A DNA stretch of 64,000 nucleotides from Arcicella aquatica (GCF_034928825.1 NZ_JAYFUL010000008.1:1-64000); one strand, 5' to 3'; positions 8,550 through 17,924 are shown, counted from the stretch's first letter. The notes: a model not told the origin generated them from the sequence alone. A program made the numbers and translations.

Positions 8550-8900
8550 TTATAATTCATAAACATCCATTAAGGTATCATTGATTTTATCAGTCAGTAT
8601 CTCTACAAGTTCATCATCCATAAATTCATAATCGTCTGGAATATTTAGGTTTTCAATAGTGGGTAATTCCAGAAAACTATAAATCTCCTTGATTTTTGCT
8701 TTTTGGTCAGTCTCCATTACAAAAACAAAATCAGCCCAGTTCAAATCGCTTTCAGAAATTTTCCTTACACTCTTAGGACTCAATCCTACTGACCGAATAT
8801 TAAAGCGATTATCATTTTTAAAAATATGCTCTGCTGTTCTGCTACGCTTTTTGTTTTTTCCACAAACTACCAATATGTTTGGTCTTTCAGTTGCTATCAT
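8550..8900 (-). CDS. Low-molecular-weight protein tyrosine phosphatase-like protein
   Basis: A 116-residue cytoplasmic protein with an N-terminal P-loop VVCGKNKKRSRTAE, giving the CX5R-S signature at Cys13-Arg19-Ser20. LNWADFVFVMETDQKAKI matches the LMW-PTP core helix and strand. The late NIPDDYEFMD segment takes the place of the DPY general-acid loop. It is shorter than classic members (about 150 residues) and its loop is unusually basic, so substrate choice may differ. Arsenate reductase-like or signalling roles are alternatives. It is monocistronic between two palindromic repeats. Confidence 0.75.
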   Translation of the reverse strand: MIATERPNILVVCGKNKKRSRTAEHIFKNDNRFNIRSVGLSPKSVRKISESDLNWADFVFVMETDQKAKIKEIYSFLELPTIENLNIPDDYEFMDDELVEILTDKINDTLMDVYEL

Positions 8901-8987
8901 TCAATATTTTTTATGTCCTTTATTGACAGCAAAGTACCTAAATTTCTAAACAAATCCCAATAGCATCACTTGAACTAAAAATAACAC

Positions 8988-9050
8988 GTAGGGACGAATT
9001 GCATTCGTCCTATTGGTTCGTACACAAGGACGAATGCAATTCGTCCCTAC
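8988..9050. repeat. Nested inverted repeat between phosphatase and GH75 genes
   Basis: GTAGGGACGAATTGCATTC at the left end has a full inverted copy ending at 9050, and each arm is itself palindromic (GGACGAAT/ATTCGTCC). It lies immediately after the stop of the GH75-like gene and could act as its terminator. Similar arms are known as dispersed repeats in other bacteria. Confidence 0.65.
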
Positions 9051-9055
9051 CACTA

Positions 9056-9808
9056 TTACAAACACGCAATCATTTTCTTAATTTCAGCTTTATCAAATTG
9101 TTGAGATTTAGCCTCAATCTCTGCCAAGGTCAATGGTTTATTGTTGCCAGAATTAGGGAAGATTAAATAAACAATTCCTTTGTCAGAATCTGAAGCAATA
9201 ATTTGCTTCAAATTCTTCTTATAAATCAATTTAATACCTAACCTTTCAGATAACTTTACAGAACCTTCTCCTATGTGTTTGTTATTACCCGTATCTGCAA
9301 CAATTGCAAAACTTCCTTTGTTTGTTTTTTGATTAAATACATAAGCCAAATCACCTTTTTTGACACCTTTCGCTATCAAATTAGGAGGGATAGCGATATA
9401 AGGAATTTCCTCGGAATTTACATATCTTCTATAGTCTGTTACCTTTTTAGTAGCATCTACCAAAGAAGTCTGGGCAAGGTAATATCCAGGGAATGGGTCA
9501 GAAGATTTTTGTATATATGGCTTGTTACTCTCAAATACAATAACACTCGGACTTAAATTACCAACTCCTCCAGCACTAGAAAGATTGTCCAAGCCAATAT
9601 TCTGAGGATGATAAGCTTGAGGCGACCCATCAACATCAATTGTCATTTCAGATACATAGCCAATAACCGCATTATTAATCTTCCAAACTTTCGCAGTTGG
9701 ATTTTTAGGATAAGAAAGTTTTAAATCGACTTTTTCACAAGTAGTTTGACCAACAATACTGTCTTCGCTAAAGAAGAGGGCTAAAACTAAAGTTAAGACT
9801 TTTTTCAT
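9056..9808 (-). CDS. GH75-like chitosanase (fungal chitosanase family), secreted
   Basis: A 250-residue exported protein with a short signal peptide (about residues 1-21). It carries the conserved blocks of glycoside hydrolase family 75: YVSEMTIDVDGSPQAYHP (51-68), DPFPGYYLAQTSLVD (104-118), then IPYIAIPPNL, KKGDLAYVFNQ, FAIVADTG and HIGEGSVKLSERLGIK. Family members cut chitosan with two acidic residues; D172 in VADTG and E181 in GEGS are the likely pair. The C-terminal tail KAEIKKMIACL is extra. It follows a membrane-protein gene by 25 bases and may be cotranscribed. Confidence 0.8.
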   Translation of the reverse strand: MKKVLTLVLALFFSEDSIVGQTTCEKVDLKLSYPKNPTAKVWKINNAVIGYVSEMTIDVDGSPQAYHPQNIGLDNLSSAGGVGNLSPSVIVFESNKPYIQKSSDPFPGYYLAQTSLVDATKKVTDYRRYVNSEEIPYIAIPPNLIAKGVKKGDLAYVFNQKTNKGSFAIVADTGNNKHIGEGSVKLSERLGIKLIYKKNLKQIIASDSDKGIVYLIFPNSGNNKPLTLAEIEAKSQQFDKAEIKKMIACL

Positions 9809-9833
9809 CGTAGTAAAGTTTAAGGTAAGTTTT

Positions 9834-10418
9834 TTATTTTTCAGTAGCTTTCATACCTAAATAAGTAGTGGCACTAATACCCATCAAACCTAGGGTTTCA
9901 GGACTAAATTCTGGGAAATCTCTGTCTCCATGTGCCATTTTCTTGAAAAAAACTACTAAAAAAACAACACTAAAGATAAGGTTGAAAATTAGGGCTTGAT
10001 AGCGATAAACAGTAATCCCTGTTGAGTCTGAAAGTATTTGAGTGAAAAAATTAATGGGTTTTCTAAGTTTAGGAGGCATTTCACTATCAGTCTTCGGACT
10101 ATCTACAGCAACAGTTGGGGGAGTAGTACTGCTATCGATGATATTCGCTACAGCAGTAGTACCAACGCCTATGCCCAGTAAAACCAAACAAGTTGAATTG
10201 AGTGGTATTACTTCGCCTCTGATACCAAAGCCAATCACAAAACAGGCACCTATTATGGTAGTCCACCATAATCCTTGTGTACGGGCAAAGCTATAGGTTT
10301 CTACAGGACCAGTATCAGAATCAATCACACAGATGTCTTTGAGGATTTTTGTTTTGACCGAAAGGGAAATTGCACTGAAGACTATCAACAATGCCAAAGC
10401 ATTACAAATTAAGTTCAT
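9834..10418 (-). CDS. Membrane protein of unknown function
   Basis: A 194-residue protein with about four hydrophobic segments: residues 1-20, WWTTIIGACFVIGFGI near 50-66, a segment near 75-92, and ALIFNLIFSVVFLVVFFKK near 142-160. A soluble stretch rich in Pro and Thr lies between the third and fourth. No family is recognised. It sits upstream of the GH75-like gene on the same strand. Confidence 0.6.
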   Translation of the reverse strand: MNLICNALALLIVFSAISLSVKTKILKDICVIDSDTGPVETYSFARTQGLWWTTIIGACFVIGFGIRGEVIPLNSTCLVLLGIGVGTTAVANIIDSSTTPPTVAVDSPKTDSEMPPKLRKPINFFTQILSDSTGITVYRYQALIFNLIFSVVFLVVFFKKMAHGDRDFPEFSPETLGLMGISATTYLGMKATEK

Positions 10419-10454
10419 GGTTATATAAGTTAAATTGGTTATTCAAACCTAACA

Positions 10455-10483
10455 AAAAAGCCAGCCCTTTAAAAGGCTGGCTT
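10455..10483 (-). terminator. Terminator after clpB
   Basis: AAGCCAGCC at 10459-10467 pairs with GGCTGGCTT at 10475-10483. On the minus strand the stem is followed by a run of six T, giving a good rho-independent terminator 42 bases after the clpB stop. Confidence 0.8.
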
Positions 10484-10524
10484 ACAATAATTTATCTTAT
10501 ATTTATTATTCGGTACATTAAGGC

Positions 10525-13146
10525 TTATTCTACCTCCAACTTCCCTACATTCTCAAACTTAATAGAGCCCTCTTCATCTACTTCCATCATCACTACCGAA
10601 TCTTTATTAATATAATTACCAAGGATTTGTTTAGATAATTCATTTAAAATTCTTCTTTGCATTACACGTTTCAAAGGTCTTGCACCCATCGTTGGTTCAT
10701 AACCTTCTTCGGCAAGTTTCACAAGTGCCTCATCTGTGCTTTCCAAAGTGATGCCTTGTTCTCGTAAACGTTCTTGAATGTGTCTGAACTGAATTCTAAC
10801 GATTTGGCTAAGGTTATCTTTAGACAATGGCTCAAACATCACAATTTCATCCACACGGTTCAAGAATTCTGGTCTTACTACTTGTTTCAATAAAACCATT
10901 ACCTCTTCTTTGGCTTTCTCCATTACGATATGGTTGTTCCAACCTTCCATTTCTCCCATTTTTTCTTGGATGATATGGCTACCAATATTAGAAGTCATGA
11001 TGATAATCGTATTCTTGAAATTAGCAATTCTACCTTTGTTATCCGTTAAACGACCATCATCAAGTACCTGCAACAAAATGTTCCAAACATCTGGATGAGC
11101 TTTTTCAATTTCGTCTAACAAAATGACAGAATATGGTTTTCTACGAACAGCCTCAGTCAATTGTCCTCCTTCATCATACCCAACATATCCCGGAGGTGCT
11201 CCCACCAAACGGCTTACTGCATGGCGTTCTTGGTATTCCGACATATCAATTCTCACCATCGCATTCTCATCATTGAACAGATAATCTGCTAAGGCCTTTG
11301 CCAATTCAGTTTTACCAACTCCCGTAGTTCCCAAGAAAATAAACGAACCAATCGGACGTTTAGGGTCTTGCATTCCTGCACGAGAACGACGAACGGCATC
11401 AGAAATAGCCTCAATAGCCTCATCTTGTCCAGCTACTCTTTTACCTAATTCAACTTCTAGATGTAGTAATTTTTCTTGTTCAGCTCGCATCATTTTTGAT
11501 ACAGGTACGCCCGTCCATTTAGCTACTACTTCTGCAATGTTCTCTGGGGTTACTTCTTCTTGCAACATCGGCGTTTCGCCATTTTTGTCAGCAGTTTTTA
11601 CGTTTTGCAATTGTTTCAGCCTATTTTCAGCCTCCACTAATTTACCATAACGTATCTCTGCTACTTTACCATAATCGCCAGCTCTCTCAGCTTGTTCAGC
11701 TTCCAATTTCAAGCGATCAATATTTTCTTTTTCTTTACGAACTTCATCCAAAACAGACTTCTCCCCTTCCCATTTCGCCATCAAACCACTTTTCTTATCG
11801 GTAAGTTCTGCTAATTCTCGGCTGATAATATTTTCGCGTTCTTTATTATTTTCACGTCTGATTGCCTCACGTTCAATCTCCAATTGCATGATTCTACGTT
11901 TCAAAGCATCTATCTCTTCAGGAACAGAATCTATTTCCATCCGCATTTTTGCGGCAGCCTCGTCCATCAAGTCAATGGCTTTATCTGGTAAAAAACGATC
12001 TGAAATATAACGACTCGATAATTCTACAGCTGCAATTACAGCATCATCTTGAATCCTTACGCCGTGGTGTAGTTCATATTTATCTTTAATCCCCCTTAAG
12101 ATAGAAATGGCATCAGTAATATCTGGTTCATCAACTACTACCATCTGGAAACGACGTTCCAAGGCTTTATCTTTCTCAATGTATTTTTGGTACTCTTTCA
12201 AAGTCGTTGCACCAATAGCATGCAATTCTCCACGAGCCAACGCTGGTTTCAATAAATTAGCGGCATCCATCGCCGAATCTCCGCCACCACCTGCACCAAT
12301 CAAGGTATGAATCTCATCAATAAACATGATGATTTCTCCCTCTGCATCTGTTACTTCTTTGATAACGGCTTTAAGTCTTTCTTCAAACTCGCCTTTATAT
12401 TTCGCTCCAGCAATCAACAAACCCATATCTAACGTATAAATCTGCTTAGATTTCAGGTTTTCGGGTACATCACCCATTACTATTCTTTGTGCTAATCCTT
12501 CTACAATTGCGGTTTTACCTACCCCTGGCTCACCGACCAACATAGGATTATTCTTAGTGCGTCGTGATAATATTTGTAATACCCTGCGTATTTCCTCATC
12601 TCTGCCAATCACAGGGTCAATTTTCCCAGCTTTGGCTAATTCATTTAGGTTTCGAGCATACCGTTCTAATGAACGATAGGTTGCTTCTGCATTTTGGTCT
12701 TTCACGGTTGTGTTTCCTCTTAGTTCTTTTATGGCACTTTTTAATTCTTTTTCCTTATATCCACTCTCTTTCATCAAACTTGCCACAGCATCTTTCCCTA
12801 ACAGGATTCCCGATATTAATAATTCTATGGATACAAATTCGTCTGAAAATTCCTTTAATAAATTTTCTGCTTTGGTAAAAGCAGCAGCAGCATCGTTTGC
12901 TAAATAGGGCTGACCTCCACCAGAAACTTTAGGATAGCCATTTACTATATTTTCCAGTTTCGATGAAAAAATTGCTTGATTCACTTGTAACTTTTTCATC
13001 AAAAACTCTGAAGTATTGGGTTCCTCGTCGATGATGGCTTTTAGCAAATGGCCCGTTTCAATAGCTTGTTGGCCATTTGCTGAGGCAATCGAAGCGGCAT
13101 GTTGGATTACCTCTTGAGTCTTGGTTGTATATTTATTAAAATTCAT
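10525..13146 (-). CDS. clpB: ATP-dependent chaperone ClpB
   Basis: An 873-residue Hsp100 disaggregase that, with DnaK, threads aggregated proteins through its hexameric pore. Order: Clp N domain (1-145, FTKAENLLKEF), AAA-1 with Walker A GEPGVGKTA near 205 and Walker B IMFIDEIHTL, coiled-coil middle domain (about 410-525), AAA-2 with Walker A GTTGVGKTE near 605, VILLDEIEKAHPDV, and a C-terminal domain with GARPLKRVMQRRI. The pore loop KYKGEFEER is present. Length matches E. coli ClpB (857). The middle domain and lack of a ClpP-binding tripeptide favour ClpB over ClpC or ClpA. Monocistronic. Confidence 0.98.
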   Translation of the reverse strand: MNFNKYTTKTQEVIQHAASIASANGQQAIETGHLLKAIIDEEPNTSEFLMKKLQVNQAIFSSKLENIVNGYPKVSGGGQPYLANDAAAAFTKAENLLKEFSDEFVSIELLISGILLGKDAVASLMKESGYKEKELKSAIKELRGNTTVKDQNAEATYRSLERYARNLNELAKAGKIDPVIGRDEEIRRVLQILSRRTKNNPMLVGEPGVGKTAIVEGLAQRIVMGDVPENLKSKQIYTLDMGLLIAGAKYKGEFEERLKAVIKEVTDAEGEIIMFIDEIHTLIGAGGGGDSAMDAANLLKPALARGELHAIGATTLKEYQKYIEKDKALERRFQMVVVDEPDITDAISILRGIKDKYELHHGVRIQDDAVIAAVELSSRYISDRFLPDKAIDLMDEAAAKMRMEIDSVPEEIDALKRRIMQLEIEREAIRRENNKERENIISRELAELTDKKSGLMAKWEGEKSVLDEVRKEKENIDRLKLEAEQAERAGDYGKVAEIRYGKLVEAENRLKQLQNVKTADKNGETPMLQEEVTPENIAEVVAKWTGVPVSKMMRAEQEKLLHLEVELGKRVAGQDEAIEAISDAVRRSRAGMQDPKRPIGSFIFLGTTGVGKTELAKALADYLFNDENAMVRIDMSEYQERHAVSRLVGAPPGYVGYDEGGQLTEAVRRKPYSVILLDEIEKAHPDVWNILLQVLDDGRLTDNKGRIANFKNTIIIMTSNIGSHIIQEKMGEMEGWNNHIVMEKAKEEVMVLLKQVVRPEFLNRVDEIVMFEPLSKDNLSQIVRIQFRHIQERLREQGITLESTDEALVKLAEEGYEPTMGARPLKRVMQRRILNELSKQILGNYINKDSVVMMEVDEEGSIKFENVGKLEVE

Positions 13147-13633
13147 CGTATAAATGATTTTCTGTTTTTCAATCGTTGATACTACTATTTTATCAAAAGC
13201 TAAGCCAAGCTAGTTTTGCGGAAAAAATGGCATATTTTTGCGCAAAAAATTGAATTGTTTAAGCCAAAATGACGGTTTTTTTGTTGGAGACTTTAGGATG
13301 TTAGGACTTTAAGACTGGAAGATAAAAGAAACAAGACTTAAAGATATTTAGACTTGAGGACTTTAAGAAGAAAGAAGCCTCCCCAGCAGTAGCTCTTTTC
13401 TAACGAGTGACCACTATTAGGAGGCTTCAAGCCGATAATAAGAAAAAAGACTTTAGGATGTAAGACTTGGGGACTTTAAGAAGGAAGCCCCCTCCGCATT
13501 CGCTCGTTCTAACGAGTGACGACTATTATAAGGCTTCAAGCCGATAAATAAGAAACAAGACTTAAAGATATTTAGACTTGAGGACTTTGAGCATCCAACA
13601 GTAGCTCGTTTTTAACTATTAGTACGTTGATAT
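13147..13633. repeat. Repeat-filled intergenic region
   Basis: A 487-base gene-free stretch. Quasi-periodic phrases built from ggactttaag and agacttaaag occur at 13290-13375, 13448-13490 and 13555-13595. They alternate with REP-like unit Q at 13385-13438 and 13496-13548 and a degenerate, half-length copy near 13598-13622. The Q units have the hairpins CTCGTT/AACGAG and GGCTTcaaGCC. No reading frame is credible. Confidence 0.7.
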
Positions 13634-14551
13634 CTATTCTTTTGCCTCGTTGTAATACATCTCATTAACGTTAGCCCCTATTTGCTTCGTATTTATTTCC
13701 ATACTTCCGCTTGTCTTAAAAACATATTTTGCCTGCCCTATAAAAGTTATTCTTGGGTATTTTGAATATAAAAGTTCGTCAGTAATTTGATTTAATTGTC
13801 CTTTCCTACTTTCCTCTTCTAAATAGTTTTCTTTAAGCGTATAAATTACAGAAATATATTTTAGGTTCTTATTCTCTTCTATTTTATCAAAAACCTTGAC
13901 ACTTGCCGTTAAGTTTTGCCCAAGACTGTCAGCGAAAAGCTTTTCAAGTACTTTACTTTCTGCATCATTAAAACTACTTTCCACATACTTAACTTTCGCA
14001 TTAGTAGATTCAAATGCTTGAAAAGGTAATACTAACAAAAGTAAAAGTCCGTAGGAAATTACTAATGGTACAATTGCCTCAGCTATGTTAAATTTTGGCT
14101 GTTCTACATTTATTGGGTCGTAGGTAATCACTTTTGTTCCTGCAACTCTGTCACCTAGCCTTCTACTTGGGCTTGTTAATGTAATAATGACTTCTACTGG
14201 CCAAATCACACAAAAAATATTTCGTATAAAACATTTCAACGGCGAAGCAACTTGCCCTGTATTGTTATCAACAATCTGAGTTTTAGTTATTACTTTTCCT
14301 AAGCTTCTTCCCTTAATAATATCCTTACAGAAATACAGTGCAAAACCAACTAAAGAAACATAAAATAGAGGTCCGTCAAAACCTATCCCCATATCTTCTT
14401 GTTCATGCGTAACTGAAGCATTTAAAGCCTTTGAAATATTTACTATCATCATTGGTATAAAAAATACAGTGGCAATCATTGTCATGATGAAATGGTCGAG
14501 TATCATAGAGCCAAGTCTCGTTGCTGTGTTAACATTGTGTTGTACAATCAT
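13634..14551 (-). CDS. RDD family membrane protein
   Basis: A 305-residue integral membrane protein. The RDD domain occupies the first 150 residues: TATRLGSMILDHFIM carries the conserved Arg and Asp of helix 1, GRSLGKVITKTQIVD follows, and SRRLGDRVAGTKVI holds the Arg-Asp pair. A further membrane segment near 160-180 leads to a soluble C-terminal half of about 120 residues with unknown fold. RDD proteins are implicated in ion or solute transport. The gene lies upstream of repeats and downstream of the rhomboid gene, same strand, but unit Q separates them. Confidence 0.85.
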   Translation of the reverse strand: MIVQHNVNTATRLGSMILDHFIMTMIATVFFIPMMIVNISKALNASVTHEQEDMGIGFDGPLFYVSLVGFALYFCKDIIKGRSLGKVITKTQIVDNNTGQVASPLKCFIRNIFCVIWPVEVIITLTSPSRRLGDRVAGTKVITYDPINVEQPKFNIAEAIVPLVISYGLLLLLVLPFQAFESTNAKVKYVESSFNDAESKVLEKLFADSLGQNLTASVKVFDKIEENKNLKYISVIYTLKENYLEEESRKGQLNQITDELLYSKYPRITFIGQAKYVFKTSGSMEINTKQIGANVNEMYYNEAKE

Positions 14552-14690
14552 TTTTAGTGGTTTTTATAGAAAATATTTAAAGTTTAAATACAAAGGTGGT
14601 TAATTGACAATCTATCAATCTTCAATCCATATTTATTTTATCAATTCAGCTCAACGAAAGAATTGTATTTTGAGTATCATAATTATCTCC

Positions 14691-14747
14691 CGCTTTCGCT
14701 CGTTTTCTAACGAGTGACGACTATTATCAGACTTCAAGCCGATAATA
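14691..14747. repeat. REP-like unit Q
   Basis: TCGCTCGTT and its partner AACGAGTGACGA form the first hairpin, and AGACTTCAAGCC the imperfect second. It sits between the rhomboid and RDD genes, in the same orientation as the other copies. Confidence 0.65.
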
Positions 14748-14753
14748 AACTCT

Positions 14754-16238
14754 TTATTTTGATTTTTCTTGTAAAGCCCTTAAATCATTAATCACAGTCT
14801 CTATTTTTTTATCTAAAGCATTAATTTGACCTTCATATCTATCTGTCTCCTCAGCTACTGCTTTGTATATTAATTGATAGCTTTTAATTCTAAGTTCACA
14901 ATAATCTTTTAAGAGGTTGTTTTTAGTTTTTATTTCAACTGGCAAATCCAATTTCTCAAAACTGTTTATGAGTTTTATATTTTCTTGCCAATAGTAAATA
15001 CCTCTGTCTTTAATAGCATAAAGTTTTTTATCCTTAGGAGTATCGGCAGGCAAACTATAAAACTCCAATGCCATTGATTCCATTGAGACAAATTGCCTAA
15101 CCTTTTTATCATATTCTCCTATATCATTGGGGAGGTTCTTGTATATAAAGAATGAACCCGAAAAAATCAGCGCTGTTAATAAAGCAATTGTTGATAATTT
15201 GAGATGCTCAGATTCAGGTTGTTTTAAACTTGGAATAAAAGCATACCCAATAACTATTCCCCCCAACAACCCTCCAATATGAGCGGCATTGTCAATACCA
15301 CCTTTTAGTCCAATGACTAAATTATACCCTACAAAAAGTGTAATACTTGTTAATAGTGCCTTACGAGTTGTTTCTTCAATTAAGCTTGTTGTTAACATTG
15401 CTAAAAAAACACCATACAATCCAAAAATAGCTCCTGATGCTCCTGCACTAATTGTTAAATCGTGCCACCATAAACTTGCAACACTCGCTGTAATTCCTGT
15501 TAATAAATAACCTGAAATAAATCTTGTTTTCCCTAAGTGTGGCTCCAAAAGTAGACCTATATAAGCCAACGCATACATATTCATGGCTAAATGAAAAATA
15601 CCAATATGCAGAAAACAATTTGTCAAGAGTCGCCAACCTTCTCCTTCTAATGTCACTGGACGAAAATTCGCTCCCCATCTTATCAGACTTTCACCATCAG
15701 GTGCAATAATATTAACACCAGTAAGTGCCATTATTATGAAAATAAGAATATTGATATTTAAAAGAATCGGTGTGACAAAATAGCCATCAATTGGGATGAA
15801 AACACTAAGGAATTCGTTAAATTTCTCTTTTAAACTAGTAGGTTCTTTGCTTAAAATATCATCTTCTTTTGGTATTAAATTGGGACTTAATTCAACCACC
15901 ATATTATCTATTTTTTCTGGCGACAACATTGATTTTAGTTCATCAATTTGAGCAATAAGTCCTTCAATATTACGCTCATTTCTCCCCCAGTCCATTAAAC
16001 CTGAACCTTGATTTTCACTTCGTAAGTTTACGGTGTGGTCACTAATTTTCACAGTAATTTCTTCTCCCCACGATCTAAAGGATATCTTTGTAAATGCAAT
16101 AAATCCTGTTTCACTTGCATAAGAAATGCTCCAACCGAGTCTTGTCGCTGATTCAATTGCTATTGCTAAAAATTGTTGAGGAGTGATATTGTCAAGAAGT
16201 AGTTCGTGAATGTGTTTAGGTGGAAAGCCAATAGCCAT
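14754..16238 (-). CDS. Rhomboid family intramembrane serine protease
   Basis: A 494-residue protein. A soluble N-terminal domain of about 150 residues precedes the first membrane segment. The rhomboid core has WRLLTNCFLHIGIFHLAMNMYAL (the H-x-x-x-N motif), the catalytic GASGAIFG with Ser near 266, and the catalytic His in NAAHIGGLLGG near 318. After the last membrane helix a 130-residue soluble tail rich in charged residues follows and is predicted helical (DALDKKIETVINDLRALQEK). Active-site residues are intact, so it should cleave membrane-anchored substrates; which ones is unknown. Confidence 0.9.
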   Translation of the reverse strand: MAIGFPPKHIHELLLDNITPQQFLAIAIESATRLGWSISYASETGFIAFTKISFRSWGEEITVKISDHTVNLRSENQGSGLMDWGRNERNIEGLIAQIDELKSMLSPEKIDNMVVELSPNLIPKEDDILSKEPTSLKEKFNEFLSVFIPIDGYFVTPILLNINILIFIIMALTGVNIIAPDGESLIRWGANFRPVTLEGEGWRLLTNCFLHIGIFHLAMNMYALAYIGLLLEPHLGKTRFISGYLLTGITASVASLWWHDLTISAGASGAIFGLYGVFLAMLTTSLIEETTRKALLTSITLFVGYNLVIGLKGGIDNAAHIGGLLGGIVIGYAFIPSLKQPESEHLKLSTIALLTALIFSGSFFIYKNLPNDIGEYDKKVRQFVSMESMALEFYSLPADTPKDKKLYAIKDRGIYYWQENIKLINSFEKLDLPVEIKTKNNLLKDYCELRIKSYQLIYKAVAEETDRYEGQINALDKKIETVINDLRALQEKSK

Positions 16239-16449
16239 AAAATATTCTTTTGTTGAGGGTATTTATTATAAGTTAATCAGTGATTTTTTTATAAAGTTAA
16301 ATTAAGCATATTTATTTACAATTCTAATTTTATATGTCTTATGACCATTAATTGCTGAGATTTTTTTTAGGCTAGCATACAATGATAAATGGGACATATA
16401 AAAAACAGCGGTAGTAAGTTTTATCATTATTGGATAACTATATTTTTCA

Positions 16450-16560
16450 TTATCTCGTACTCTTCCACTTGTTCCAAAAGACGAATGAAAGCTTTGCTAA
16501 GATAGGTTTTTAATTAAAAAATTTATGTATTCAGAGAATATTTTATTTACAGGATTAATT
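16450..16560 (+). repeat. Degenerate direct repeat R, copy 1
   Basis: It begins tactcttccacttgttcc and continues with a gaatgaaagctttgctaa segment. It aligns with copies at 17.45, 18.1, 20.6 and 22.05 kb in the same orientation. It marks the left edge of a cassette-like array in the 612-base gap upstream of the rhomboid gene. Confidence 0.5.
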
Positions 16561-16583
16561 GTCAAAAAAGTAGAACATACCAT

Positions 16584-16738
16584 GAAACTGTTTAAACTTT
16601 CCGTTTCTGAGGTGAAAGTATTGTATTTTTGAATTGATTTTTTCAACATTTGCATAGCATCGCTACGTTGAGTAAATTTTGGAACAAGCTATTCTAAAAG
16701 ACTTAGTTTAATCCGAAAGGGAAAGTTTAAACAGCTTC
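16584..16738. mobile_element. MITE-like element, copy 1
   Basis: A 155-bp non-coding element with terminal inverted repeats: GAAACTGTTTAAACTTTC at the left (one change from the other copies) and its complement at the right. It matches copies at 34072-34231 and 47079-47238 over nearly the whole length. It lacks about five interior bases found in them. No transposase gene for these ends is in the window. Confidence 0.75.
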
Positions 16739-16850
16739 AATATAATAACCGTAAAATAAAAATATCCTTAATCAGGGTATTTAAAGCTCTTTTTTGTGAT
16801 GTCTTTTTTAAAAAATGATGTAATATTATGCTACTTAAATTATCTCTATC

Positions 16851-17438
16851 ATGAAAAACCTCCCTATCTTACTATTAGCACTATTTGTGCTGGGTTTCGT
16901 TAGTTGTTCTAAAGAAAATGACCCATCCGTTACTCCAACCCCTGGTGGCACAACTTTACCTTATTTTGAATATAAAATCAACAATGCAAGTGCTGTGCAT
17001 ATCGATTGCAGTGCAATCCAGTTTGAAGCTACTAGTGGTGGCAGTTCGGTTAAGGTAATTGTTGCAACTTCTGCTTCTACAAAAGCTACTTTTACTTATG
17101 CTTTTTATGGTGCTGCATCGGCTTTGGATACCGTAAAAGCTGGAAGCCATCCATTATTGGCGTATACCGAATTTGTAAACTATGCAAATAGCATAGCCAT
17201 GCACATAAGTGTAAAAGTACCGCAAACCACTGGAGGCACCGATTATTTTTATGGATTGGCTCCATCTGAAGCTACTCACACGCATAACATAAAATCTATT
17301 ACCAAAGGTGATGTTGAAAATGGAAAACAAATATATTGGGTAGAAGGCGAATATAGCTGTAAAGGACAGCAGCTACCATCAACAACCACCGCTACCATTT
17401 CGGGTAAGTATAGGTTTAAATTGCTGACTGTAAAATAA
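16851..17438 (+). CDS. Lipoprotein of unknown function
   Basis: A 195-residue protein with a lipoprotein signal ending GFVSC (Cys19), followed by a Pro/Thr-rich linker and a beta-rich domain. The body has regular strands such as SVKVIVATSAS, ATFTYAFYG, SIAMHISVKVP and a final strand ISGKYRFKLLTVK, suggesting a beta-sandwich facing the periplasm or cell surface. No known family is recognised. It lies in a repeat-bounded module with no partner gene. Confidence 0.65.
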   Translation: MKNLPILLLALFVLGFVSCSKENDPSVTPTPGGTTLPYFEYKINNASAVHIDCSAIQFEATSGGSSVKVIVATSASTKATFTYAFYGAASALDTVKAGSHPLLAYTEFVNYANSIAMHISVKVPQTTGGTDYFYGLAPSEATHTHNIKSITKGDVENGKQIYWVEGEYSCKGQQLPSTTTATISGKYRFKLLTVK

Positions 17439-17444
17439 GGTTGG

Positions 17445-17580
17445 TTAACTTTTCTACTTGTTCAGCAAACAAGTGAAAGCCCTGATAAATAGGACTTTAA
17501 TCTAAACATTTGTACTTTCAGAAAACTTTGTTGTTACATATCGTTCGATTTTCTTTTCGGAATAAATCGAACAGGTTAAA
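17445..17580 (+). repeat. Degenerate direct repeat R, copy 2
   Basis: The most complete copy. It starts at ttctacttgttcagcaaa, includes tgaaagccctgataaatagg and ends with a stem TTCGATTT/AAATCGAA. It follows the lipoprotein gene directly. Confidence 0.55.
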
Positions 17581-17631
17581 CAGTGTAAGTCGTTGGCACA
17601 ATTATTTAACACATTAGGTAAAGTAGTATTT

Positions 17632-17639
17632 TACCTTTG
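17632..17639 (+). promoter_or_regulatory. Putative -7 box for the small membrane protein gene
   Basis: TACCTTTG fits TAnnTTTG, about 90 bases before the ATG at 17730. No -33 element is evident at the usual spacing. Confidence 0.35.
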
Positions 17640-17729
17640 ATGACACATAAAATTCTTTTTGCATCACCTTATTTAATACCCAATTTACATACTACAAGAT
17701 AATTTTTATCAATATAACAACAAAACTTT

Positions 17730-17921
17730 ATGAACATAAAACGAATTTTCGGGGCTTTACTCACCCTATTAGGTGTTATCGGACTTATTTATGCTGCCAC
17801 GTTATTTGTCAATAAATCAGGTGGACACAATACGAAGGCTCTTATTACTTATGGAATTATTGGCTTTATTTTCTTTTCTTCAGGAATCAGCTTGATACGT
17901 TCAACAAATGACCAATCGTAA
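17730..17921 (+). CDS. Small two-helix membrane protein
   Basis: A 63-residue protein with two membrane helices, IFGALLTLLGVIGLIYAATL (residues 5-25) and ITYGIIGFIFFSSGISLI (39-56), joined by a short polar loop NKSGGHNTK. A Gly-rich first helix with this spacing is common in small Bacteroidota inner-membrane proteins of unknown role. It has its own -7 box and is bounded by repeat R copies. Confidence 0.6.
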   Translation: MNIKRIFGALLTLLGVIGLIYAATLFVNKSGGHNTKALITYGIIGFIFFSSGISLIRSTNDQS

Positions 17922-17924
17922 TGT

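Noticed and set aside
12564..12878. 104-residue plus-strand frame antisense to clpB
   Set aside because: It overlaps the well-supported clpB reading frame and has no homology features.
13290..13600. Alternating repeats that look like a CRISPR array
   Set aside because: Repeat lengths and spacing vary, the repeated units are degenerate phrases rather than identical repeats, and no cas gene is nearby.
15448..15678. 76-residue minus-strand frame within the rhomboid gene in another frame
   Set aside because: The catalytic GASG and His motifs are in the main frame; the overlapping frame shows no domain.
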